In this document: positions 16,283-25,044 of the stretch, in pieces
Layout of the letters: each line of letters starts with the position of its first letter
Numbering within the stretch: position 1 is the first letter of the stretch
Assembly: GCA_964438705.1 (NCBI GenBank)
Contig: CAYTKQ010000011.1
Coordinates: 1 to 64,000 of the forward strand
Length of the DNA stretch: 64,000 nt
Source of the DNA: Christensenella sp964438705
GTDB taxonomy: Bacteria; Bacillota; Clostridia; Christensenellales; Christensenellaceae
Direction: 5' to 3'
Made by a program: the position numbers and the translations under genes
The notes under the pieces: model-generated
Databases searched by the model: none
What the model saw: only the letters and a program-made list of their open reading frames with translations
What the model was told of the DNA's origin: nothing

Positions 16283-17482
16283 TTGGATAAGAAGAGGTTA
16301 TTTGTATTGTGCGCGGTAATTGCCGTGACCGCAAGCTTTGTGACTGGGCTGTTCGTATATTTTTATCAGATGTCAAGGATCAAGGGCAATGATATCCTGC
16401 TGGGCAAGGGCAATTACCAGGACATCCAGAAATATATGGAAATCAGCGATCTGGAAAAGATCATCAATGAGAATTTTTATAAAGACGTCGATCAAAATCA
16501 GCTTGTGAGCGGCACGCTCAAGGGCATGGTGGAGGCGCTCGGCGATCCTTATTCGGTGTATTACTCCGAGGACGAATATAAGGAGCACACACAGAAATCA
16601 AGCGTTGACCTCGCGGGCATCGGCATCACGGCGGGGCCGTATCAGGGAACGGGTCATCTGAAGGTGGAACGCGTCTATTCCACCAGTCCGGCGGAAGGGG
16701 CGGGTATCGTGGAAAACGACGTGATCCTGACGGTTGACGGACGGGACGTCGCGGGGCTTGATTACGAAAGCGCGCTCAACACGCTACGCGGACCGAGCGG
16801 CACGACGGTGAAGCTCAGCGTGCAGACGGGTGCGGAAGCGCCGCGCGAAATTGAGGTGGCGCGCGCAAACGTGAATATGCAGTATGTGACGTATACCATG
16901 CTGAACGACACCATTGCGGAGATCGTGATTTCCGAGTTTAACGGGAAATGTGTGGACGAGTTCAAGCAGGCCATCCAGTTTTTGAAGGACGAGGGGGCAA
17001 AGGGCGTGGTCATCGATGTGCGCGGTAACATGGACGGCAGCGTGGTGAACGCGGTCTCTATGCTCGATGAGATTTTGCCCGAAGGGCTTGCGGCGTATAC
17101 GGTCGATAAACAGCAAAAGCGCGATGAGCTCACGGTGAACGCAGACTATTTCGATCTTCCGCTGGTCATTATGGCGGACGGAAACACTGCCTCCGCAGCT
17201 GAGGTATTTGCGGGCGCGGTGCAGGCGCGCGGCCGCGGTGTGGTGGTCGGCACCCAGACATACGGCAAGGGCGTGGTGCAGGAGATACTGGATATGCCCT
17301 ATTCGGGCGGGGGTGTGAAGCTCACGAACGCGCTTTATTATACGCCCAACGATAAGGCCATCAATGACGGAATCACGCCGGATATTCCGGTCAGCAATCC
17401 GGCGGGGCGGCTTACCTTTGATACGGACGCGCAGCTTCAGCAGGCGCTTACCACCTTAAACGAAACGATCGGGCAGGGATAA
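16283..17482 (+). CDS. C-terminal processing protease (peptidase S41) with PDZ
   Basis: 399 aa. A short basic N-terminus and one membrane anchor (about 5-25) are followed by a PDZ domain (about 95-180) and the S41 protease domain. The catalytic Ser lies in GNTASAAEVF and the Lys in YGKGVVQ. It cleaves proteins outside the membrane near their C-termini (CtpA/CtpB-like). I chose the TTG at 16283 because GGAGGT is 9 nt upstream; the in-frame TTG at 16211 has none. A TM1266-type regulator follows after 4 nt. Confidence 0.9.
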   Translation: MDKKRLFVLCAVIAVTASFVTGLFVYFYQMSRIKGNDILLGKGNYQDIQKYMEISDLEKIINENFYKDVDQNQLVSGTLKGMVEALGDPYSVYYSEDEYKEHTQKSSVDLAGIGITAGPYQGTGHLKVERVYSTSPAEGAGIVENDVILTVDGRDVAGLDYESALNTLRGPSGTTVKLSVQTGAEAPREIEVARANVNMQYVTYTMLNDTIAEIVISEFNGKCVDEFKQAIQFLKDEGAKGVVIDVRGNMDGSVVNAVSMLDEILPEGLAAYTVDKQQKRDELTVNADYFDLPLVIMADGNTASAAEVFAGAVQARGRGVVVGTQTYGKGVVQEILDMPYSGGGVKLTNALYYTPNDKAINDGITPDIPVSNPAGRLTFDTDAQLQQALTTLNETIGQG

Positions 17483-17486
17483 GGGC

Positions 17487-17738
17487 ATGAACAGAATCGG
17501 GATCATTGCGATCATCATTGAAGGGCACCGTGAAAGTGTCGCGCAGGTCAACGCCATCCTTTCGGAATATTCAGAAATCGTGCACGCGCGTATGGGCGTG
17601 CCCAATCATGAAAAGGACATCAACGTCATTTCACTTGTGGTGGAGGCGACGAACGAGCAGGTGGGCGCGGTGACGGGCAGGCTTGGAAACATCAAAGGCG
17701 TGACCGTAAAAAGTATGATGACCAACAAAACCTACTAG
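17487..17738 (+). CDS. TM1266-type iron-only hydrogenase system regulator
   Basis: 83-aa protein with an ACT/NikR-C-like ferredoxin fold: start MNRIGIIAIIIEG, then ARMGVPNHEKDINVISLVVEA. This matches the family named putative iron-only hydrogenase system regulator (TM1266), often near hydF/hydG in anaerobes. No hydrogenase gene is in the window, and the gene is coupled to the protease only 4 nt upstream. The role here is therefore uncertain. Confidence 0.82.
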   Translation: MNRIGIIAIIIEGHRESVAQVNAILSEYSEIVHARMGVPNHEKDINVISLVVEATNEQVGAVTGRLGNIKGVTVKSMMTNKTY

Positions 17739-17743
17739 CATCA

Positions 17744-17777
17744 AAAGGGAAGCGCCATTCAAGGCGTTTCCCTTTTC
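17744..17777. terminator. bidirectional terminator
   Basis: AAAAGGGAAGCGCC, short loop, GGCGTTTCCCTTTT. It lies between the convergent TM1266-type gene and the XRE regulator. Confidence 0.88.
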
Positions 17778-17789
17778 GATTGCGACACC

Positions 17790-19049
17790 CTATGACTTAG
17801 CTGAAAGAACAGCCCCGATTTTTGTCCGCTTTTTGAAATAGACGATGAAAGCGGCCGCGAGAACCCCAATATAGTAAAGGTTGCGCAAAAGGATGCGCGT
17901 TTCAAAATAACGGTTGTATGCGGCCTGATCGGCATGGGTATAGGCGATGATGGACGTCATATCGTCATTGTTGTAGACGGCTGCGATGCTTTTATTGCGG
18001 GCGATATAGGAATAACGGTTTCCGGCGGCGTCCTCGAGCAAGACTTTCGTCCAAGTTTTTTCGTCCTCTTTCCTGTAATTTAGCACCTCGCCGGTTGCAG
18101 GGTCGGTTATTTCGACGAGGCTTCCGCTTCCGTCGTCCTTGACGGAAACGGGTGTTTGCGCGTATTGCTTGAACTCCTCAAAGCTAGCGAAGGTCTGACC
18201 GTCTGCAATATCCGCAATATCTTTTGAAGGCAGCGACTGAACGAGAAACCCGCCCAACAGAGCGAAAAAACAAAGGACGGAGCAGATGAGCCTGAGCCGC
18301 GTGTTGCGCCGCTGCGCGCAAATATAAGCGTCACCAAAGCGTTCCATTTGCGCGATGAATTTTGGGGCAAGGAAGGACAGCGCGAGACAGATGAAAAGCG
18401 CCAGCAGGAAGTAAAGAGGCAGCAGCAAAAACCAGCTGTTCCGCGATATGATCTCATCGATGCCCTGATAGCGCTGAATAAAAGGCCAGATGCCCATACA
18501 TACAAAAATGTTCAGGCAGCACACCCAAAAAAACAGGCTCCACGAGCGGTACAATGGCGCGGCGACGAAGGCCGTCGTTTCCACGCCGCCAAGAGAAAGC
18601 CTGACGCGGGACAAAAAACCGGACTGAAGCAGCACGCTGGCAAAAATCAACACAAAAGCGAGGGCAAGGCCGATCACCGGCGCGCGCAGCCCGTAGCCGA
18701 ATGTCAACATCAGCAAAAAGCCGGTCAGCGAAAGAAAAATGGACAATAAAGTGTTCATTTGGTATTTTGCCATGCTGCTTTTGATGAGATACGCGATCTG
18801 TTTTTTGGATTTGGCAGATGTTTCGCTGCCCGTCGACTGTATGCGCTCCCCGCGCAGCAGTTCATCCGACGTTACGCCAAACAGCTCCGCGATCACGGGA
18901 ATAAGCGCAAGCTCGGGCGATGATTCATCGCGTTCCCAGCGACTCACGGTTTTGTTGGAAACGTGCAGCCGGTCGGCGAGGTCCTGCTGCGTCAGTCCGT
19001 TCGCTTTGCGCAAGGCGCAGATAAAGCTTCCGATGCTTTTTTTATCCAT
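17790..19049 (-). CDS. XRE-family regulator fused to a membrane domain
   Basis: 419 aa. An N-terminal helix-turn-helix (about 5-60; GLTQQDLADRLHVSNKTVSRWER) and a linker are followed by five or six hydrophobic segments (about 100-270) and an extracytoplasmic part with a final membrane segment. HTH-plus-membrane proteins of this design are common in Firmicutes and are thought to sense envelope signals. AAAGGAG lies 8 nt before the ATG at 19049; the upstream frame extension is unsupported. Two direct repeats upstream (19119-19147) may be its operator. Confidence 0.82.
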   Translation of the reverse strand: MDKKSIGSFICALRKANGLTQQDLADRLHVSNKTVSRWERDESSPELALIPVIAELFGVTSDELLRGERIQSTGSETSAKSKKQIAYLIKSSMAKYQMNTLLSIFLSLTGFLLMLTFGYGLRAPVIGLALAFVLIFASVLLQSGFLSRVRLSLGGVETTAFVAAPLYRSWSLFFWVCCLNIFVCMGIWPFIQRYQGIDEIISRNSWFLLLPLYFLLALFICLALSFLAPKFIAQMERFGDAYICAQRRNTRLRLICSVLCFFALLGGFLVQSLPSKDIADIADGQTFASFEEFKQYAQTPVSVKDDGSGSLVEITDPATGEVLNYRKEDEKTWTKVLLEDAAGNRYSYIARNKSIAAVYNNDDMTSIIAYTHADQAAYNRYFETRILLRNLYYIGVLAAAFIVYFKKRTKIGAVLSAKS

Positions 19050-19118
19050 AGGGAATCTCCTTTGCGTTTTGTCTGTCTGCATTCTACATATTTGCCACAG
19101 GAAAACACAGCCGCAATG

Positions 19119-19147
19119 CCGGGAATCCTTCCCATATTCCGGGAATC
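19119..19147. repeat. tandem CCGGGAATC direct repeats, possible operator
   Basis: CCGGGAATC occurs at 19119-19127 and again at 19139-19147, 20 bp apart (close to two helical turns), in the space between the XRE regulator and nth. This fits binding by a dimeric regulator, but no experiment-like evidence exists in the sequence. Confidence 0.4.
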
Positions 19148-19209
19148 AAGTGATTTTATTGTACCAGAGGGCGCGAAAAAAAACAAAAATACTGAAAAAT
19201 GGCGTTTTG

Positions 19210-19239
19210 TTGATAATCGAGAAAAATTTGTGTTAAAAT
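19210..19239 (+). promoter_or_regulatory. nth promoter
   Basis: TTGATA (19210-19215), 18 nt, TAAAAT (19234-19239). The -10 box ends only 6 nt before the nth ATG, which would give a leaderless or nearly leaderless mRNA. Confidence 0.5.
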
Positions 19240-19245
19240 AGTAGC

Positions 19246-19872
19246 ATGGATAAAAATAAAGAAATCATCGAACGGCTGAGAAAAGAATATGCGGATGTGG
19301 AGTCCGCGCTGGTGTATCAAAACCCTTACGAGCTTCTGGTTTCCACGATCCTTGCGGCGCAGTGCACGGATGTACGCGTCAATATCGTCACCAAGGATTT
19401 GTTCAAGCGCTATCCGTCGCCAAAGGAGCTGGCGGCCGCAGAGCTTTCAGAGGTGGAGGGCTACATCAAAACGTGCGGGCTTTATAAGAACAAGGCGAAA
19501 AATTTGATCGCCTGCGCGCAGCGGCTGATGGACGAATACGGCGGAGCGGTGCCGCACACGGAAGAAGAGCTGACCACGCTGGCGGGTGTGGGGCGCAAAA
19601 CGGCGAACGTCGTTCTGGCGTTTGGCTTCGGCTTGCCTGCATTTCCGGTGGATACACACGTGAAGCGGGTTTCCAACCGCATTGGGTTCGCGCATTCCGA
19701 CGACCCGGACAAGGTGGAGGAAGCGGACAAAAAAATCATCAAAAAAGAGGACTGGTCGCAGGCGCATCACTGGCTGATCTGGCATGGACGCAGGGTGTGC
19801 AAGGCACAAAAGCCCCTGTGCGAAACGTGCTGCTTAAACGACCTTTGCCCGTATTATTTGGAGAACGCATGA
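19246..19872 (+). CDS. nth: endonuclease III
   Basis: 208 aa. It has a helix-hairpin-helix LAGVGRKTANVVL with the catalytic Lys (about 120), the catalytic Asp in PVDTHVKR (about 138), and a C-terminal [4Fe-4S] loop CxxxxxxCxxCxxxxxC (KAQKPLCETCCLNDLCPYY). It removes oxidised pyrimidines and nicks the abasic site. No Shine-Dalgarno is visible before the ATG. The stop overlaps the obg start (ATGA). Confidence 0.95.
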   Translation: MDKNKEIIERLRKEYADVESALVYQNPYELLVSTILAAQCTDVRVNIVTKDLFKRYPSPKELAAAELSEVEGYIKTCGLYKNKAKNLIACAQRLMDEYGGAVPHTEEELTTLAGVGRKTANVVLAFGFGLPAFPVDTHVKRVSNRIGFAHSDDPDKVEEADKKIIKKEDWSQAHHWLIWHGRRVCKAQKPLCETCCLNDLCPYYLENA

Positions 19873-21137
19873 TAGTAGATAAAGTAAGGATCATGATCAA
19901 GGCGGGCGACGGCGGCAACGGCGCGGTTTCGTTCCGCAGGGAAAAGTATGTGAACGCGGGCGGGCCGGACGGCGGCGACGGCGGCAACGGCGGCAACGTC
20001 GTCTTTGTGGCGGACCCGGGCATGCGTACGCTGATGGATTTTCGCTACCACAAAAAGTTCCATGCAGATAACGGCGAAAACGGAAAAAAGAAGAACATGC
20101 GCGGAAAAACGGGCGAAGATATGATCGTCAAGGTGCCTGTGGGCACGGTGGTGATCGACAAGGAGACGGGCAGGATCGTCGCGGATATTCGCGACGACCG
20201 TGGCGTGAGTGTGCTGCGCGGCGGGTTTGGCGGCAAGGGAAACGCGCGGTTTTCCAATTCCGTGCGTCAGACGCCGCGGTTTGCGACGCCGGGCAAGCGG
20301 GTGGTGGAGCGCGAGGTGATCCTCGAGCTGAAGTCCATTGCGGACGTGGGGCTGGTGGGCTTCCCCAACGTGGGCAAATCGACGCTGTTGTCGTGCATGA
20401 CCTCTGCAAAGCCGAAAATAGAGAACTATCATTTTACGACGCTCGCGCCGAATTTGGGCGTTGTGAAATCATACGACTATGATTTTATTCTTGCGGATAT
20501 CCCCGGCCTCATTGAGGGCGCGTCGGACGGCGCGGGCCTGGGACACGATTTTCTGCGGCACATCGAGCGCACACGCATGATTGCGCACGTGCTGGACATT
20601 GCGGGCAGCGAAGGGCGCGACCCGCTCGAGGATTACGAAAAGATATGCGATGAGCTGCGCAAATATTCGCAAAAGCTGGCGGAGCGGCCGGAGATCGTGG
20701 TGGCGAACAAGGCAGACCTGCCCGAGGCAGAGGAAAACCTAAAGCGCTTCAAGAAGAAATATCCGCAAAAAGAGGTGTTTTTGACGTCGGCGGCAACGCA
20801 TATGGGCGTTGAAGATGTAAAGACCGCGATGATGGAGGTCCTAAAAACGCTGCCCGAGGAGGAAATGATCCACGAGGAGGGCGTGATCGAGGAATGGCAG
20901 ATGCAGGACGCAGAGCTGACGCTCGACGTGGAACGCGGAGAGGACGGCGTTTTGGAGGCGAACGGCTCACTGATCGACGAGATATTTGCGCGCATCAACC
21001 CGGCTGAGGTGGATTCCATGCGGCACTTCCACAAGCTGCTAAAGGACATGGGCGTGATCAAGGCGCTGGTGAAGGCGGGCGCGCGGGATGGAGACACGGT
21101 GCGGCTCAATGGAGAGGAATTCGATTTCGTAGAATAG
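19869..21137 (+). CDS. obg: GTPase Obg/CgtA
   Basis: 422 aa with three domains: the glycine-rich Obg fold (1-158; AGDGGNGAVSFRREK and GGDGGNGGNV), a G domain with GFPNVGKST (G1), DIPGLIEGA (G3) and ANKAD (G4), and a C-terminal OCT domain (about 345-422). It acts in 50S ribosome assembly and stress signalling. The start overlaps the nth stop. In many Firmicutes obg follows rplU-rpmA; those are not here. Confidence 0.95.
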   Translation: MIVDKVRIMIKAGDGGNGAVSFRREKYVNAGGPDGGDGGNGGNVVFVADPGMRTLMDFRYHKKFHADNGENGKKKNMRGKTGEDMIVKVPVGTVVIDKETGRIVADIRDDRGVSVLRGGFGGKGNARFSNSVRQTPRFATPGKRVVEREVILELKSIADVGLVGFPNVGKSTLLSCMTSAKPKIENYHFTTLAPNLGVVKSYDYDFILADIPGLIEGASDGAGLGHDFLRHIERTRMIAHVLDIAGSEGRDPLEDYEKICDELRKYSQKLAERPEIVVANKADLPEAEENLKRFKKKYPQKEVFLTSAATHMGVEDVKTAMMEVLKTLPEEEMIHEEGVIEEWQMQDAELTLDVERGEDGVLEANGSLIDEIFARINPAEVDSMRHFHKLLKDMGVIKALVKAGARDGDTVRLNGEEFDFVE

Positions 21138-21153
21138 ACGAAATGAGGTATTT

Positions 21154-21441
21154 ATGATCACAAGCAAGCAACGGGCGAAGCTGCGCGGGATGGCGCAGAC
21201 GCTGGAGCCGATTTTGTACATCGGCAAGGACGGGATCGCGGATAATTTGATCAAGCAGGCGGACGACGCGCTGGAAGCACGCGAGCTGATTAAGGGATCG
21301 GTGCAGCAAAACAGCGCCTACACCGCGCGTGAAGCGTGCGACGAGCTGGCGGAGCGACTCAAAGCGGAGGGCGTTTCTGCCATTGGGCGCAAATTTGTTT
21401 TGTATCGCGAATCCGTGGAAAAGAAAAAGATCGAGCTATAA
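21154..21441 (+). CDS. yhbY: YhbY-type CRM-domain RNA-binding protein
   Basis: 95 aa, a single CRM domain: MITSKQRAKLRGMAQTL, then IGKDGIADNLIKQADDALEARELIK, and the typical GxxF replacement IGRKFVLYR near the C-terminus. Known homologues bind pre-50S particles. It is 16 nt after obg and 1 nt before nadD in a single ribosome/NAD transcript. Confidence 0.92.
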   Translation: MITSKQRAKLRGMAQTLEPILYIGKDGIADNLIKQADDALEARELIKGSVQQNSAYTAREACDELAERLKAEGVSAIGRKFVLYRESVEKKKIEL

Positions 21442-21442
21442 T

Positions 21443-22096
21443 ATGGAGCATTTTGAATGCGTGACAATTGAAGGACAGACACGCCTGTTTTCCGGCCCGA
21501 AAAAGGTGGGCATACTGGGCGGTACGTTTGACCCGCCGCACAACGGGCATATGGACATGTGCTGCCGTGTGAAGCAGGAGTTTGCACTCGATGAAGTGTG
21601 TATGATGCCAAGTGGTACACCGCCGCACAAGAGCGGAATCACCCCCAAGGAGATGCGGCTTCGGATGACGCGGATGTGTGCGGAACGCGCGGGGGTCAGC
21701 GTTTTGGACATCGAGGTGAAGCGCGGAGGGTATTCGTATACGGCGGACACCATCGAGGCGCTGCGCGAGAAGAACCCCGAGACGGAGTATTTCTTTATCA
21801 TCGGTGCGGACACGGTGTTTGAGCTGTGTTCGTGGCATGAATTTGAACGGCTGTTCAAATCGGCGAAGATGATCTGTGTCCGCAGGCAGAACAACGATCT
21901 GTTGAAGCTTTCAGCGGAGATCGCGCGGCTGAAATGGGACTATGGCGCGCAAATATTGCTCTCGGACTATACGGGGCTTTTTGTGAGCTCTTCTTATATC
22001 AGAGAACGCGCAGAAAAGGGACGGAGCATCGAGGGGCTTGTTCCCAAAGAGGTGGAGGAGTATATCATTGCAAATGGACTATATCGGCAACCGTGA
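21443..22096 (+). CDS. nadD: nicotinate-nucleotide adenylyltransferase
   Basis: 217 aa, nucleotidyltransferase fold. The N-terminal GGTFDPPHNGH carries the HxGH-type ATP site, and the C-terminal VSSSYIRERAEKG is the ISSTxxR-like motif. It makes deamido-NAD from nicotinate mononucleotide and ATP. The ATG at 21443 has only a weak ribosome site, so translation is probably coupled to yhbY, which stops 1 nt earlier. The 3' end overlaps yqeK by 23 nt. Confidence 0.93.
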   Translation: MEHFECVTIEGQTRLFSGPKKVGILGGTFDPPHNGHMDMCCRVKQEFALDEVCMMPSGTPPHKSGITPKEMRLRMTRMCAERAGVSVLDIEVKRGGYSYTADTIEALREKNPETEYFFIIGADTVFELCSWHEFERLFKSAKMICVRRQNNDLLKLSAEIARLKWDYGAQILLSDYTGLFVSSSYIRERAEKGRSIEGLVPKEVEEYIIANGLYRQP

Positions 22097-22640
22097 CGGG
22101 ATCGTGAAGGAACTGGAGAAGAACATCAAAGGTGAGAAATTCGGGCATTCCCTCGGCGTGGAGGAAACGGCAATCAAGCTGGCGCAGCGTTATGGCGCGG
22201 ACATCAACAAGGCGGGATTTGCGGGGCTACTGCACGATTACACCAAGCAAAAGGACAACGCGGCGCTTGCGAAGCAGTATCATATCCCCTATCTGACGGA
22301 AAAAACGCTGCACGGGCATACGGCTGCCGCGCTGCTCAAGGATAAGGGGTATGTGAGCGATGACGAGGTGCTAGACGCGATCAAGTGGCACACCACCGGA
22401 AAAGAGGGCATGACGATGCTCGAGAAGATCGTCTATGTGGCCGACTACATGGAGCCCAACCGTGATTTTGAAGGTGTGGAACGGCTGCGGGAGCTTGCGT
22501 TTTCAAACATTGACAAAGCGGTGTTTTTGGGGCTTAAGATGTCGATCGAAAACATTGTGGAAAATAGAAGCCTGATCGATATGGACAGCGTGAAGGCGTA
22601 TAATTATTACCGGAAGATGTTTCCGGGGGAGGAGATTTGA
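22074..22640 (+). CDS. yqeK: HD-domain hydrolase YqeK
   Basis: 188 aa. HD-domain metal ligands are HSLGVEETA (first His), LLHDYTK (the HD pair), HGHTAAALL and later DAIKWHTTG. YqeK proteins hydrolyse diadenosine tetraphosphate symmetrically. Placement between nadD and rsfS is the standard Firmicutes order. The start overlaps nadD; a GTG at 22097 is a possible but less likely alternative. Confidence 0.9.
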   Translation: MDYIGNRDGIVKELEKNIKGEKFGHSLGVEETAIKLAQRYGADINKAGFAGLLHDYTKQKDNAALAKQYHIPYLTEKTLHGHTAAALLKDKGYVSDDEVLDAIKWHTTGKEGMTMLEKIVYVADYMEPNRDFEGVERLRELAFSNIDKAVFLGLKMSIENIVENRSLIDMDSVKAYNYYRKMFPGEEI

Positions 22641-23002
22641 TGGAAATTTCAGAACGGGCAAAGCGGGTCGCGGAAATACTGGACAGCAAAAAGGCGCAGG
22701 ATATCGTCATTTTGAGGGTGGCGGATATGACTATTATTTCGGACTATTTTGTGGTGGCGAGCGCGCCGAATACGTCGCATGTGCAAACGCTGGCGGAGGA
22801 GGTGCAGTTTAAGCTGCGCGAAGAGGAGGGCGTAAACCCGACCCGCACAGAGGGTGAACGTGAAGGGCGCTGGGTGGTTATCGATTACGGCGACGTGCTG
22901 GTGCATATTTTTCACAAAGAGGAGCGGGAGTTTTATCAGCTCGAGCGCCTGTGGAAGGTGGAGGGGAATTTCTGCGATTATTCCGCGGAGCATCCTGAAT
23001 AA
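22640..23002 (+). CDS. rsfS: ribosomal silencing factor RsfS
   Basis: 120 aa, the usual length. Conserved stretches include SDYFVVASAPNTSHVQ, EGEREGRWVVIDYGDVLVHIFHKEEREFYQLERLW. It binds L14 and blocks subunit joining during starvation. GGGGGAGGAG lies upstream, and the start overlaps the yqeK stop by 1 nt. It is the last gene of the nth-obg-yhbY-nadD-yqeK-rsfS run. Confidence 0.95.
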   Translation: MEISERAKRVAEILDSKKAQDIVILRVADMTIISDYFVVASAPNTSHVQTLAEEVQFKLREEEGVNPTRTEGEREGRWVVIDYGDVLVHIFHKEEREFYQLERLWKVEGNFCDYSAEHPE

Positions 23003-23013
23003 GCTAATAAAAG

Positions 23014-23045
23014 AGCGCACGGCCTGAGAGGGCTGTGCGCTTATT
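23014..23045. terminator. terminator after rsfS
   Basis: GCGCACGGCC, loop, GGCTGTGCGC followed by TTATTTTA. It separates rsfS from the convergent CoA-transferase gene. Confidence 0.75.
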
Positions 23046-23063
23046 TTATATTGCCGGAGTATG

Positions 23064-24584
23064 TTACGCAAATACGTCCGCGTCCATTTCTTTCAGATCG
23101 TCGGCGATCAGCGGGCGGTATTCCATATGCGCGAGGATATCGCGCTCAAGGTCAACGCCCGGCGCGATCTCTGTGAGCATGAGGCCATCGTCTGTCAAGC
23201 GCAGGACGCATCGCTCGGTGATGAACATGACCTCCTGACCAAGCTCGCGCGCGCGTTTTGCGGAGAAGGTCAGCTGCTCGATCTCTTTTTTGAATTTTTT
23301 GATACTGCCTTCGCGCAGGATGTTCAGCTTTCCGTCCTTTACCTCCACATCAAGGCCCTTGGCGGTGAAGGTGCCGATGAAATACAGCTTGGGCGTTGCC
23401 TGTGTGATACAGATGAAGCCGCCGCATCCCGCAATGCGCGGGCCAAATTTGCTGACGTTGATGTTGCCCGCGGGATCGACCTCCGCCAACCCCAAAAATG
23501 CTTGTGAAAGCCCGCCGCCATGATAGAAATCGAACAGCTGATGCTGGAAGATGATCGCTTCTGGGTTGAGCGTTGCGCCAAATTCCACGCCGGACAGCGG
23601 AGAACCGCCGATGCCGCCCGCTTCCACGGTGAGGGTGAAACCTGCGACGCCCTTTTCCTCGGCGACTGCCGCGATTCCCTCCGGCATACCGATGCCGAGG
23701 TTTACCACACCCGGTTGCAGTTCTTTTAACGCGCGCAGCGCGATCACGCGGCGCGGCCCCGGAGGCAGTACGGGCATTGCGCCCTGCGGAGCGCGTTCCT
23801 GCCCGGAATAGGCCGGGTTGTAGTCGCACGCCGCAGTCTGCGGATGGAATTTCATATCGCTCGTTTTCACAACATAATCCACGAGCACACCGGGGATGCG
23901 CACCTCGTGAGGCGCGATATCGTCCACGATCTCTTCAACCTGAACAACGACCTTGCCGCCCAGCGTGTGGCATGCCTGCGCAATGGAAAGCGCGTCCGCC
24001 ATAGCGGCTTCCTTTTCCATGCTGATGTTGCCGTTGCGGTCTGCGCGCGTACCGCGCAGAAATGCAAAATCGAGCTGATCGAAGGGCTTATAGCGGATGT
24101 ACTCCTTGTCGTCAAAAATCACAATTTCGTTCAATTCATCTTTGGAGATACTGTTTAGCCGTCCGCCTGAAAAGCGGGGATCGACGAAGGTTCCAAGGCC
24201 GATGTGCGTCACGAGGCCGGGCCGCTTTGCGCCCACGTCGCGCATGAGCTGCGCGATCACGCCCTGAGGAAGATTGTAGCCTTCGATATCTTCGGAAAAA
24301 ATCATTTTTTGGAGCTTGGGCATGAGATTGATGTGCCCCGCCACAAGCCGCTTAACAAGCCCCTTGTGCGCAAGGCGATTGAGGCCGCGCTCGCCGCCGT
24401 CGCCCACTGAGGTAACGCTCAGCAAGGAAAGGTTTTTGGGAGATCCTGATTCGAGGAAGCGCTTTTCCAGCGCGTCATATAGTTCGTCTGCGGCCGAAGA
24501 CATGATGAACCCGCCCGCGGAGACGACCGCGCCATCGAAAACGAGCGCGGCAGCCTCTTTTGCCGTGATGACTTGATGCTTCAT
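23064..24584 (-). CDS. family I CoA-transferase, fused alpha and beta parts
   Basis: 506 aa with two Rossmann-like halves in one chain. The first half has VSAGGFIMSSAADEL, and the second has LGIGMPEGIAAV and TVEAGGIGG, where the Glu should form the covalent CoA thioester. Single-chain enzymes of this kind include propionate CoA-transferase and other acetate-dependent acyl-CoA transferases of fermenters. The acyl substrate is not determined. The ATG at 24584 has only GGACGG upstream; a TTG at 24608 would add eight residues without support. Confidence 0.86.
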   Translation of the reverse strand: MKHQVITAKEAAALVFDGAVVSAGGFIMSSAADELYDALEKRFLESGSPKNLSLLSVTSVGDGGERGLNRLAHKGLVKRLVAGHINLMPKLQKMIFSEDIEGYNLPQGVIAQLMRDVGAKRPGLVTHIGLGTFVDPRFSGGRLNSISKDELNEIVIFDDKEYIRYKPFDQLDFAFLRGTRADRNGNISMEKEAAMADALSIAQACHTLGGKVVVQVEEIVDDIAPHEVRIPGVLVDYVVKTSDMKFHPQTAACDYNPAYSGQERAPQGAMPVLPPGPRRVIALRALKELQPGVVNLGIGMPEGIAAVAEEKGVAGFTLTVEAGGIGGSPLSGVEFGATLNPEAIIFQHQLFDFYHGGGLSQAFLGLAEVDPAGNINVSKFGPRIAGCGGFICITQATPKLYFIGTFTAKGLDVEVKDGKLNILREGSIKKFKKEIEQLTFSAKRARELGQEVMFITERCVLRLTDDGLMLTEIAPGVDLERDILAHMEYRPLIADDLKEMDADVFA

Positions 24585-24704
24585 AAATACACCGTCCGTT
24601 TCTTTCAAAATAATAACACTCGTATATTATCCAACAACGAGACGGCGTTTTCAAGTGAAAAAACAGCATTGACGTGATTTATATCGCGCTTGTGCATCCG
24701 GCGG

Positions 24705-24851
24705 CTATTTTTGCCGCACCTCAGTGGGCCTGCGGTATTTGCGGCGGGACTTGCGCTCCATGAGGATCGCAGGAACACTCAGCGCGGCCACGACACAGAG
24801 TGCGATGAAAAGCAGAAAAAACAGTTCCTTTGATAAAAAAATGTCCAACAT
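24705..24851 (-). CDS. 48-aa single-pass membrane peptide
   Basis: Begins MLDIFLSKELFFLLF, has one hydrophobic helix (about 8-30) and ends in a strongly basic tail (ERKSRRKYRRPTE), giving an N-out/C-in prediction. AGGAGGGG lies 8 nt before the ATG, a strong ribosome site, and TACAAT on the minus strand upstream could be its -10. I recognise no family. It is 120 nt downstream of the CoA-transferase start region and transcribed the same way, so it could be an upstream partner in one transcript. Confidence 0.55.
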   Translation of the reverse strand: MLDIFLSKELFFLLFIALCVVAALSVPAILMERKSRRKYRRPTEVRQK

Positions 24852-24979
24852 GATAAACCCCTCCTGATTGGTTATGATTGTATGATTTGATTGTAGAACA
24901 GAGGTTTGACATTCAATGGAAAAGGCAATAAATTTTAATTCTAAATATGAAAAAAGTGTTACAAATCGGCGGGCCGTAC

Positions 24980-25008
24980 TGTACAAAATGGCTTAAATAC
25001 AGTATAAT
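24980..25008 (+). promoter_or_regulatory. promoter of the D,D-carboxypeptidase gene
   Basis: TGTACA (24980-24985), 17 nt, TATAAT (25003-25008), 36 nt upstream of the TTG start. Confidence 0.65.
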
Positions 25009-25044
25009 AAAGTATATTACACCGATATCAGAGAGGTTAGTTGC

